From Lysobacterales bacterium (lineage in GTDB: Bacteria; Pseudomonadota; Gammaproteobacteria; Xanthomonadales; Rhodanobacteraceae), in contig JAFKNA010000013.1 in NCBI GenBank assembly GCA_017305135.1, positions 1 to 64,000 on the forward strand: a stretch of 64,000 bases of DNA, written 5' to 3'. Below are positions 56,901 through 64,000 of this stretch, one piece after another. Position 1 is the stretch's first letter; each line of letters begins with the position of its first letter. The notes under the pieces were generated by a model, which saw only the letters and a list, made by a program, of their open reading frames with translations, was not told where the DNA came from and did not search any database. The position numbers and the translations under genes are program-made.

Positions 56901-57869
56901 ATGACGGAAACGGCGACTGCCTGGCAAGAAACGACACCACCGGACGCGCCCGTCAGCGGCGTGGAGCGCCTGATCGCGCACGTGAAGACGCTGGCGCCGA
57001 TCCGCATGGCGGTGGTGCATCCGTGCGATCCCTTGAGTCTCGCCGGGGCGATGGACGCGCGCGATGCCGGGATGATCGAGCCGGTGCTGATTGCGCCGGC
57101 GGCGAAGCTCGAGGGGGCGGCCGAGACGGCAGGCATCGACCTCGCCGGCTGCGAGCGCATCGACGTGCCGCACAGCCACGCCGCCGCGGCGAAGGCGGCC
57201 GAGTTCGCCAGCCACGGCAAGGTGGAAGCGGTGATGAAGGGCAGCCTGCATTCGGACGAGCTGATGGCGGCGATCGTGCCGGCGGCGGCGGGACTGCGTA
57301 CCAAGCGGCGCATCTCGCACTGCTTCGTGATGGAGACGGCGGCCTATCCGCGGCCCTTCATCATCACCGATGCCGCGATCAACATCGCGCCGACGCTGGA
57401 GGAGAAGGCCGACATCGTGCAGAACGCCATCGACCTCGCCCACGTCATCGGCGTGCCGAAACCCAAGGTCGCGATCCTGGCGGCGGTGGAGACGGTCAAC
57501 CCGCGCATGCAGGCAACGCTCGATGCGGCGGCGCTGTGCAAGATGGCCGACCGCGGCCAGATCAGCGGCGGCATCGTGGACGGGCCGCTGGCCTTCGACA
57601 ACGCCGTGTCGCCCGAAGCGGCACGGGTCAAGGGCATCGTGTCGGCGGTAGCCGGGCACGCCGACATCCTGGTCGTGCCGGACCTCGAAAGCGGCAACAT
57701 GCTGGCCAAGCAGCTCGAGTTCATGGGCCATGCCGACAGCGCCGGCGTCGTGATCGGCGCACGCGTGCCGGTGGTGCTGACCAGCCGCGCCGATTCGCGC
57801 CAGGCGCGCCTGGCTTCCTGCGCCATTGCCCTGATCCTCGCCCACCATTACCGCATCAGCCCGCCATGA
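56901..57869 (+). CDS. pta: Phosphate acetyl/butyryltransferase (PTA_PTB domain)
   Basis: 322 residues. It is the stand-alone phosphotransacylase type (as in enoyl-CoA hydratase/phosphate acetyltransferase fusions), not the long Pta. Blocks VEAVMKGSLHSDELMAAIV, RRISHCFVMETAAY, FIITDAAINIAPTLEEKA and VVLTSRADSRQARLAS are typical of the family. It makes acyl-phosphate from acyl-CoA and Pi. It overlaps the following acetate kinase gene by four bases, so the pair interconverts acetyl-CoA and acetate with ATP. Confidence 0.92.
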   Translation: MTETATAWQETTPPDAPVSGVERLIAHVKTLAPIRMAVVHPCDPLSLAGAMDARDAGMIEPVLIAPAAKLEGAAETAGIDLAGCERIDVPHSHAAAAKAAEFASHGKVEAVMKGSLHSDELMAAIVPAAAGLRTKRRISHCFVMETAAYPRPFIITDAAINIAPTLEEKADIVQNAIDLAHVIGVPKPKVAILAAVETVNPRMQATLDAAALCKMADRGQISGGIVDGPLAFDNAVSPEAARVKGIVSAVAGHADILVVPDLESGNMLAKQLEFMGHADSAGVVIGARVPVVLTSRADSRQARLASCAIALILAHHYRISPP

Positions 57870-59050
57870 CGCCGCTGATCCTGGTCCTCAACTGCGGTTC
57901 GTCGAGCATCAAGTTCGCGCTGTTCGACGTCTCCGCCGAGCCGATCCCGCGCCAGCCGCTGTGGAACGGCAAGGTGGACGGCATCACCGGGCCGCGCCCC
58001 ACCTTCGGTGAAACCGGCGTCGCGCCGCATCCGCTACCGCTCGACCCGGAGCGGCCCTATCACGGTGCGCTCGCGCACATCCGCGAGCGCGTGCTGGCGA
58101 GGGTGGGGGCGGAGCAGCATATCGCCGCAGTGTCGCACCGGGTGGTGCACGGCGGCACCCGCTACGCCGATCCGGTGCGCATGGATGCATCGGTGCTGGC
58201 CGACCTCAAGGATTACATCCCGCTGGCGCCGCTGCACCAGCCGTTCGCGCTGGAGGCCATCGAGGAACTCTTCCGGCTCGAACCCACGCTGCCGCAGGTG
58301 GCCTGCTTCGATACCACCTTCCATCGCACGCAGCCCCTGACGGAGCAGATGTTCGCGCTGCCGTGGTCGGCCTGGGAGCGCGGCGTGCGCCGCTACGGCT
58401 TCCATGGCCTCTCCTACGAATACATGAGCCATGCGCTGCCCGAACGCCATGGCGACGCCGCGTACGGGCGCACCATCGTCGCCCACCTCGGCAGCGGCGC
58501 GAGCCTCTGCGCGATGCGGGACCTGGAAAGCGTCGCCACCAGCATGGGCTTTTCCGCCCTGGACGGGCTGATGATGGGCACGCGCTGCGGCTCGCTGGAC
58601 CCGGGCGCGGTGATCTACCTGATGGAGATCGAGAAGCTTTCGCTCGATGAGGTGGCGCGGATGCTCTACCACGATTCGGGGCTGGCCGGCGTTTCCGGCG
58701 TGTCGCCCGACCCGCGCGAGCTCCTGCCGCTGGAAGCGGAGAACGAGCGCGTGCGCATCGCGCTTGCGCTCTACGTGCACCGCATCGTGCGCGAGATCGG
58801 CGCGCTGGCGGCGGTGCTCGGCGGACTCGACCTGCTGGTCTTCACCGCCGGCATCGGCGAGCACAACGCGGTGCTGCGCGAGCGGGTCTGCGCGGGGCTC
58901 GGATGGCTCGGCGTGCAGCTCGACGCCGATGCCAACGCGCGCCATGACTCCGTCATTTCCAGCCCGGACAGCCGGGTGACGGTGGGCGTCGAGAACACCA
59001 ACGAGGAATGGATCGCCGCCTGGCACGCGGCACGCCTGCTCGCCGTTTGA
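57866..59050 (+). CDS. ackA: Acetate kinase
   Basis: 394 residues from ATG 57866. Family signatures: ILVLNCGSSSIKFALF at the start, SHRVVHGGTRYAD, ACFDTTFHRT, YGFHGLSYEY, LGSGASLCAM, and the second signature FTAGIGEHNAVLRE. Normal length. It accepts phosphate from acetyl-phosphate made by the upstream transacylase. It is translationally coupled to it and followed by a REP cluster. Confidence 0.96.
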   Translation: MTPLILVLNCGSSSIKFALFDVSAEPIPRQPLWNGKVDGITGPRPTFGETGVAPHPLPLDPERPYHGALAHIRERVLARVGAEQHIAAVSHRVVHGGTRYADPVRMDASVLADLKDYIPLAPLHQPFALEAIEELFRLEPTLPQVACFDTTFHRTQPLTEQMFALPWSAWERGVRRYGFHGLSYEYMSHALPERHGDAAYGRTIVAHLGSGASLCAMRDLESVATSMGFSALDGLMMGTRCGSLDPGAVIYLMEIEKLSLDEVARMLYHDSGLAGVSGVSPDPRELLPLEAENERVRIALALYVHRIVREIGALAAVLGGLDLLVFTAGIGEHNAVLRERVCAGLGWLGVQLDADANARHDSVISSPDSRVTVGVENTNEEWIAAWHAARLLAV

Positions 59051-59061
59051 GCCGCCCGAGT

Positions 59062-59388
59062 CGTCGTCCCGGCGAACGCCGGGACCCAGCGCCTTTGCAA
59101 CTTGTGAAAGCGCTGGAATACCAAAGGGAAACCTGGCAAGTCTCTCGACGTCATGCCCGCGAAAGCGGGCATCCATTGAACGGATGCCGGGAGCAATCCA
59201 TCGCGCCAGCCCCGAAGGGGCCCGGCGCATGGAGGCGCCGGGTAAAACAGCAACTTGGACTCCCGCTTTCGCGGGAGTGACGACTTGTTCAGGGTTTCGC
59301 ATCCGCAGTGTGCCCTTTGGGCCATTCGTTGCGCGAATGTTCGCTTCGGCATCCTGCCTCTGCAGTCCGGCTTTCGCCGGAATGACGA
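59062..59388. repeat. Cluster of REP/BIME hairpins after ackA
   Basis: At least four related hairpins: stems at 59066-59085 (gtcccggc...gccgggac), 59153-59172 (atgcccgc...gcgggcat), 59259-59278 (actcccgc...gcgggagt) and 59366-59381 (tccggc...gccgga). The first two face one way (cgtc...cca) and the last two the other (tgg...gacg). A further hairpin, cccggcgc...gcgccggg, lies at 59221-59242. This is a REP/BIME-type island in the 384 bp gap between convergent genes; no coding region is seen. Confidence 0.88.
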
Positions 59389-59434
59389 GCTCTGGGTGCG
59401 CTGTGACCTGTTCAGGCCTTCCCTGACCTTCCCC

Positions 59435-60733
59435 TCAGTGCCCATCGGCTGCGGAGGCGAGCGCGGCGGCGGCGCTGGCCGACGCGCGCGTGCGCATCAG
59501 CTCCGCTTCGCGTTCGTTGCCGGCGAGATCGGCGGCGCGAAGGAACTCGCGGCGGGCTTCGTCGTGGCGGCCGAGCCGCGCCAGGAGATCGCCGCGCACC
59601 GCAGGGAGCCAGGGATAGCGGCCGAGCGCGCGCTGGTCCTGGATCGTGTCGATCAGCTCCAGCGCGGCGACCGGACCTTCGGCCATGGAGATGGCGACGG
59701 CGCGGTTGAGCTGGATCACCGGAGAGGGCGCGAGGTCACCGAGCACGCCATAAAGCCGGGCGATTTCCGGCCAGTCGGTGGCGCGAGTGGAGGGTGCGCG
59801 CACGTGGCAGGCGGCGATGGCGGCCTGGAGCTGGTAGAAGCCGGGTCGGGCGGCAAGCCGCTCCGCCCGCGTCAGTGCGACGAGGCCGCGACGGATCAGC
59901 AGCCGGTCCCAACGGCTGCGATCCTGGTCGGCCAGCAGGATCGGACGACCCTCGGCGTCGGCGCGCGCCGGCATGCGTGCGGCCTGGAGTTCCATCAGCG
60001 CGGCAAGGCCGTGCACCTCCGCTTCCGCCGGCGCGTGGCTCGCCAGCATGCGGCCCAGGCGCAGCGCCTCGGCGGCGAGATCGGGGCGCATCCACTCGCT
60101 GCCGGCGGTGGCGCTGTAGCCTTCGTTGAAGATCAGGTACAGCACCTCCAGCACCGAGGCGAGGCGCTCGCCGAGCGCGTCAGCCGACGGCAGCTCGAAG
60201 GGCACCGCGGCCTCGCGCAGGGTTCGCCTGGCGCGCACCAGCCGCTGCGCGATGGTCGGCTCGGAAACGAGGAAGGCGCGGGCGATTTCATGGGTGGTCA
60301 GGCCGACGACCACCTTGAGGGTCAAGGCGACGCGGGCGTCCTCGCCGAGCACCGGGTGGCAGGCGGTGAACACCAGGCGCAGCACGTCGTCCACAACACC
60401 TGCGCGCGCGTCCAGGTCATCCGTGGCATCGGGCACGACCACGGCTCCGGTCGCCTCCATGTCCGCTTCGAGTTCGGCCAGCTTGCCGCTGGCGAGCCGA
60501 TGACGGCGCTGCCGGTCGAGCGCGCGGTTCCTGGCGGTGGCCATCAGCCAGGCGCCGGGATTGTCCGGCACGCCACGACGGGGCCAGTGTTCCAGCGCGG
60601 CGACCAGCGCGTCCTGGGCGAATTCCTCGGCGAGGCCGAGGTCGCCGCCCAGGAGGCGCGCGAGGGCGCCAACGATCCTGGCCGATTCGATGCGCCACGT
60701 CGCCTCGATCGCGGTGCGGGTGGCCGCGTGCAC
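59435..60733 (-). CDS. ECF-type RNA polymerase sigma factor with large C-terminal helical domain (DUF6596 type)
   Basis: About 432 residues from GTG 60733, two codons after TGA positions in another frame; upstream in-frame sequence overlaps the VOC gene and is low complexity. Sigma region 2: FAQDALVAALEHWPRRGVPD and AWLMATARNRALDRQRR; region 4: VVGLTTHEIARAFLVSEPTI followed by RLVRARRTLRE. The long C-terminal part (SVLEVLYLIFNEGYSATAG) is the DUF6596/TPR-like type that goes with YciI-like proteins. It is the last gene of a YciI-YciI-VOC-sigma run; no anti-sigma factor is visible. Confidence 0.9.
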   Translation of the reverse strand: MHAATRTAIEATWRIESARIVGALARLLGGDLGLAEEFAQDALVAALEHWPRRGVPDNPGAWLMATARNRALDRQRRHRLASGKLAELEADMEATGAVVVPDATDDLDARAGVVDDVLRLVFTACHPVLGEDARVALTLKVVVGLTTHEIARAFLVSEPTIAQRLVRARRTLREAAVPFELPSADALGERLASVLEVLYLIFNEGYSATAGSEWMRPDLAAEALRLGRMLASHAPAEAEVHGLAALMELQAARMPARADAEGRPILLADQDRSRWDRLLIRRGLVALTRAERLAARPGFYQLQAAIAACHVRAPSTRATDWPEIARLYGVLGDLAPSPVIQLNRAVAISMAEGPVAALELIDTIQDQRALGRYPWLPAVRGDLLARLGRHDEARREFLRAADLAGNEREAELMRTRASASAAAALASAADGH

Positions 60734-60764
60734 GCTCAGCCGGCGACCTGCACGCCGCCCGTTC

Positions 60765-61205
60765 TCATGGCGCGGCCTCGGCGAGCTCGCCAGGGCAGTC
60801 CGCCGTCGCATCCATGGACGGATCCATCCAGGCCAGCTCCCAGATGTGGCCGTCCGGATCCTCGAAGGCGTGCTCGTACATGACGCCATGATCGCGGGCC
60901 TCCCGCGCCGCCCGGCCGCCGGCGGCGATGGCGCGGGCCACCAGCTCGTCCACCTCGTCGCGGCTGGTGCAGGAGAGGCAGATCATCACCTCGGCGACCT
61001 CGCCGGCATCGGCGATGCGCTTGCTGGTGAAGGTCTGGAAGAAACCCTCGACCAGCAGCATGGCGTAGATGCCCTCGCCGATCACCATGCAGGCCGCCTT
61101 CTCGTCGGTGAACCGCGGGTTGAAGGTGAAGCCGAGCGCCGCGAAGAAGGCCTTGCTGCGCGCGAGGTCCCGCACCGGCAGGTTGACGAAGATCTGCCGG
61201 CTCAT
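60765..61205 (-). CDS. VOC-superfamily (glyoxalase-like) protein
   Basis: 146 residues. Starts MSRQIFVNLPVRDLARSKAFF and ends with a typical second half (HAFEDPDGHIWELAWMD), the glyoxalase/extradiol dioxygenase fold. Substrate unknown. It overlaps the upstream YciI-like gene by four bases. Co-occurs with YciI-like proteins and sigma factor in many genomes, probably as stress-induced enzymes. Confidence 0.9.
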   Translation of the reverse strand: MSRQIFVNLPVRDLARSKAFFAALGFTFNPRFTDEKAACMVIGEGIYAMLLVEGFFQTFTSKRIADAGEVAEVMICLSCTSRDEVDELVARAIAAGGRAAREARDHGVMYEHAFEDPDGHIWELAWMDPSMDATADCPGELAEAAP

Positions 61206-61618
61206 GCCGCACCTCCGCGCTGTTCGGCGTGCCAGCGCTGCAGGGCGGGGCTGTCGCCAAAATCCTCCGGCACGAACAGCGGCCGCACCTCGATGTCCAC
61301 CTCGGCCCCGTCGCCGCCCGGGTTGGGAAAGCGGCGCGTCCACTCCAGCGCCTCCTCGCGCGAGCGCACCTCGATCAGGGTATAGCCGGCGACCAGCTCC
61401 TTGCTTTCCGTGAACGGGCCGTCGATCACCCGCGGCGTGCCGCTGCCGTAACGGATGCGCCAGCCGTCGCGGGTGGGCTTGAGCCCCGAGGCGTCGAGCA
61501 GCACGCCGGCGCGGGCGAGTTCGTCGTGGTAGTCGATCATCCGCGCGATGAGGGCGTCGTCCGGCATCTCGCCGGCTTCGCTCTGCGCGCTGGCCTTGAC
61601 CAGGATCATGAATCGCAT
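61202..61618 (-). CDS. YciI-like (DGPF domain) protein 1
   Basis: 138 residues from ATG 61618: RFMILVKASAQSEAGEMP then VIDGPFTESKELVAGYTLIE and VRSREEALEWTRRFPNP. DGPF-type YciI family; probably a small ferredoxin-like fold enzyme of unknown role. Four-base overlap with the VOC gene. Confidence 0.9.
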   Translation of the reverse strand: MRFMILVKASAQSEAGEMPDDALIARMIDYHDELARAGVLLDASGLKPTRDGWRIRYGSGTPRVIDGPFTESKELVAGYTLIEVRSREEALEWTRRFPNPGGDGAEVDIEVRPLFVPEDFGDSPALQRWHAEQRGGAA

Positions 61619-61729
61619 GGCACTGTCCTTCTGCATCCACCGGAGCAGGTCGGAATGACCCGCGCCGACCGGCGGTTACCAGGACGACGCGCGGACGGGC
61701 GCGAAATCGACATCGGCCAAGGGACCGTT

Positions 61730-62086
61730 TCAGCCCTCGTGGCAGGGCGCCAGCCGGCGCACCTCGACGGTGCACCACTCCGCCGCCGGGCACTCGCCGG
61801 CCAGGGCGACCGCTTCCCCGTGGCTGGCGCAATCGAGAAGATAGTAGCCGCCGATCATCTCCTTGGCCTCGGCGAAGGGGCCATCCATCACCCGCACCTG
61901 GCCGTCGTTCCTGCTGACCCGCGCCGCCTGCTGGTGGGATGCGAGCGACCCGCTGCCGAGCAGGAGTCCGCGCCGCTCAAGCTCATCGCCAAAGCGCAGC
62001 ATGCGGTCGTAGAGGTCGCGCGCCTCGGCCTCGCTGCGCGACTGCCGCTGGTCCGGTGGTTCGACGATGAGCAGCATCCAGGTCAT
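61730..62086 (-). CDS. YciI-like (DGPF domain) protein 2
   Basis: 118 residues: TWMLLIVEPPDQRQSRSEAE then VMDGPFAEAKEMIGGYYLLD. Same family as the next gene downstream but divergent from it. First gene of the four-gene run; 111 bp lie between its stop and the next start. Confidence 0.9.
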   Translation of the reverse strand: MTWMLLIVEPPDQRQSRSEAEARDLYDRMLRFGDELERRGLLLGSGSLASHQQAARVSRNDGQVRVMDGPFAEAKEMIGGYYLLDCASHGEAVALAGECPAAEWCTVEVRRLAPCHEG

Positions 62087-62212
62087 CGGGGCGCTCCGTG
62101 GGAGGGAGCGGCGATTCTAGGCCAGGCGCCGCACTGCTGCCTGCAACGTTCATTCCCGGTTCGCCGCGGCCCGTTCAGTCTGGCCGGACATGGACCGGCC
62201 CGCCCTCTCCGC

Positions 62213-63772
62213 ATGAATTGCCTGCGCATCGTGCTCCTGGCACTGTTCGTGGTGCCATGCGCCTGCGCTTCGTTGCGGACCGACTACCCGCGCCAGCCCT
62301 CGCACGCGCTCCCCGCCGTCGTCGACTCGCCGCACGCGCGCCAGCTCGAGGCCGAGCTCGCGGCGCATCCCGGCGAGTCCGGCTTCCGCATGCTGGCGCT
62401 GAATACGGAGGCCCTGGAAAGCCGCCTGGAGCTGGCCGCAGCGGCGCGCCACTCCATCGATCTGCAGTATTACATCTTCACCAACGACCTCACCGGACGG
62501 CTGGTCGCCGAACGGCTGCTCGCCGCCGCCGACCGCGGCGCGCGCGTGCGCATCCTGCTCGACGACCTTGGCATCACCGACGAGGAACGCCTGCTGGATG
62601 CGCTGGACGCGCACCCGCGCATCGAGGTGCGCCTGTTCAACCCCTTCCGCTTCCGCGCGCGCTCGCTGCTCGCCAAGGCCAGCCAGTTCCTGTTCGAGGC
62701 GCCCCGCCTCAACCGCCGCATGCACAACAAGTCCTATATCGTCGACGGCATGCAGGCGATCATCGGCGGGCGCAACATCGGCGACGCCTATTTCGACGCC
62801 GGCGACGAGACCCATTTCCGCGACCTCGACGTGCTCGCCATCGGCCCGGTGGTGGCGGCGACCGCGCAGGCCTTCGATGCCTACTGGAACTCGCCCGCCG
62901 CGTATCCGATCACCGCCTACAACGATCGCAACGCCGACGAGGCCGACCTGGCGCGCATGCGCGCCAGGCTCGCCGACGATGCCCTGGCGTTCCACCGCAG
63001 CGCCTTTGCCGAGGAACTTCGCGAGGATCGCGCCAGCGAGCCCCAGCCCGATCGCTGGCTGTGGGGGCCGGCACGGCTGGTGGTCGATGCGCCGGCCAAG
63101 GCCGATCCCGACAGCGGCAGGCGCGGGGTGCGGATCGCGCACGAGGTACGCGCGGTGCTGGCCGGGGCCGAGCGGCAGGCCATCATCGTCTCGCCATACT
63201 TCATTCCCGGCGACCGCGGCGAGGCCCTGCTGGAAGAACTTGCCGCGCGCGGCGTCGAAATCTCGGTGCTGACCAACTCGCTGGCCGCCAACGATGAGCC
63301 GGCGGTGCACGCGGGCTACATCCGGTACCGGCCTGGGCTGGTCGCGGCCGGCGTGGCGATCTACGAGTTCCGCCCGGTCGAGGGCAGGAATGCCGGCCAT
63401 GCGCATGGCCGCTCCTCCGGCCTCAGCCTGCACGCAAAGACCATGGTGGTGGACGGGCGCGAGGTGTACATCGGCTCGATGAACTTCGATCCGCGCTCGC
63501 GCTGGCTCAACACCGAGATGGGCGTCATCGTCGACAGCCCGGCGCTGGCCGCCGCGGTGGAGGCGTTCTTCGAACGGGCGAGCAGCCCCGCCAACGCCTT
63601 CCGCGTGCAGGCCGGTCCCTGCCCGGAGCGGCCCCGATCCCGCGCGCGGCTGCACTGGACGGCCAGCGACGACGGGCGCCCGGTCTGCTACGACGGCGAG
63701 CCGGACGTCTCGACGTGGAAGCGCGTCGAACTCCAGTTGTGGCGCATGCTGCCGATCGAGGGCCTGCTGTGA
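62213..63772 (+). CDS. Phospholipase D-family lipoprotein (two HKD motifs, cardiolipin-synthase-like)
   Basis: 519 residues from ATG 62213. The N-terminus is a signal peptide with a Cys-rich end (VVPCACA), likely a lipoprotein. HKD motif 1: MHNKSYIVDGMQAIIGGRN; HKD motif 2: LHAKTMVVDGREVYIGSMN. Also QYYIFTNDLTGRL and LLDDLGITDEERLL. This pattern fits the periplasmic PLD-type group with cardiolipin synthase or nuclease-like members; the substrate cannot be told. Its stop overlaps the following gene (GTGA), probably co-transcribed. Confidence 0.9.
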   Translation: MNCLRIVLLALFVVPCACASLRTDYPRQPSHALPAVVDSPHARQLEAELAAHPGESGFRMLALNTEALESRLELAAAARHSIDLQYYIFTNDLTGRLVAERLLAAADRGARVRILLDDLGITDEERLLDALDAHPRIEVRLFNPFRFRARSLLAKASQFLFEAPRLNRRMHNKSYIVDGMQAIIGGRNIGDAYFDAGDETHFRDLDVLAIGPVVAATAQAFDAYWNSPAAYPITAYNDRNADEADLARMRARLADDALAFHRSAFAEELREDRASEPQPDRWLWGPARLVVDAPAKADPDSGRRGVRIAHEVRAVLAGAERQAIIVSPYFIPGDRGEALLEELAARGVEISVLTNSLAANDEPAVHAGYIRYRPGLVAAGVAIYEFRPVEGRNAGHAHGRSSGLSLHAKTMVVDGREVYIGSMNFDPRSRWLNTEMGVIVDSPALAAAVEAFFERASSPANAFRVQAGPCPERPRSRARLHWTASDDGRPVCYDGEPDVSTWKRVELQLWRMLPIEGLL

Positions 63773-64000
63773 ACGAGACCGTCCGCGCCCGCCGCCAGCG
63801 CATGCGCGCCCTGGTGCTGGCGCTGCTCGCCGTGGCCGTGGTGGCGCCGCTGCTGGTGTTTGCCTGGCAGGGGCTGGAGCACCCGTCCTGGCGCGAGCTG
63901 GTGACCACCCTGCTGGATGACGCGGCGCGTTGGCGCGCGGTGCCGTTCGCCCCACTGGTGGCGCTGGCGGTGTTCATGGTCGGCGGACTGGTGATGTTTC
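63769..64000 (+). CDS. TVP38/TMEM64 (VTT)-type membrane protein, 5' part
   Basis: GTG start at 63769, open to the window end (about 77 residues). Basic N-terminus, then a membrane segment (LVLALLAVAVVAPLLVFAW), a loop, and the start of APLVALAVFMVGGLVMF, a pattern typical of TVP38/TMEM64 (DedA-like) proteins. Truncated by the window edge; it overlaps the PLD gene by four bases, as in known PLD-VTT gene pairs. Confidence 0.75.
   Translation, partial: MNETVRARRQRMRALVLALLAVAVVAPLLVFAWQGLEHPSWRELVTTLLDDAARWRAVPFAPLVALAVFMVGGLVMF

Overview
This 64 kb window looks like the chromosome of a high-GC gammaproteobacterium of the Lysobacterales (Xanthomonadales). The reasons are the protein signatures of UvrD, LipA, the UbiJ-UbiB pair, the PspA-PspB-PspC/PspF system and the fused MrpAB-C-D-E-F-G antiporter, together with Xanthomonadales-style REP hairpins and short attC sites. 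This is inferred by eye; no database was searched.

Layout. 0.1-4.2 kb: EcsC-like protein, methyltransferase, UvrD helicase, then a REP pair. 4.4-8.1 kb: Ser/Thr kinase and a polytopic membrane protein. 8.1-12.2 kb (minus strand): an overlapping run ubiJ-ubiB-lipoprotein-arfB-acyltransferase. 12.3-19.3 kb: secreted hydrolase, DUF4156 lipoprotein, HEPN-like protein and a three-gene efflux pump. 19.4-24.4 kb (minus): septoil-knot-like protein, lipoyl synthase and a large secreted protein with five 86-residue repeats. 24.7-33.3 kb is accessory: a frameshifted Sir2 gene, hipBA, a Fic fragment, a low-GC PD-(D/E)XK-like nuclease convergent with an MT-A70 DNA methyltransferase, then a double-AAA ATPase divergent from a WYL regulator with a perfect inverted repeat between them. 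33.6-41.1 kb: Mrp Na+/H+ antiporter operon and PutP. 41.3-44.2 kb: secreted Asp-box (BNR) protein. 44.2-47.3 kb: phage-shock operon with a readable sigma-54 promoter and divergent pspF.

47.3-53.9 kb is the most notable region. Downstream of tRNA-Arg(CCG) lies a decayed chromosomal integron. It has a truncated, frameshifted integron integrase on the minus strand, then nine recognisable attC sites and a possible tenth remnant on the plus strand. The cassettes encode a nucleotidyltransferase, a monooxygenase, a DUF2971 protein, a P-loop kinase, a DapB-like reductase and unknowns. Several cassette genes carry single-base frameshifts. The DapB cassette has an attC of a different, longer (102 bp) type.

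54.0-64 kb returns to backbone: DUF3606 protein and LigD, phosphotransacetylase plus acetate kinase, a REP cluster, a YciI-YciI-VOC-sigma-factor operon, a phospholipase-D-family lipoprotein and the start of a TVP38-type membrane protein cut by the window edge.

Working together: the Mrp antiporter and PutP both handle sodium, as exporter and importer respectively; Psp proteins answer envelope stress; UbiJ and UbiB serve ubiquinone synthesis; Pta and AckA form the acetyl-CoA/acetate branch. The 24.7-33.3 kb and 47.4-53.9 kb stretches are horizontally acquired or defence-type DNA set between housekeeping blocks.
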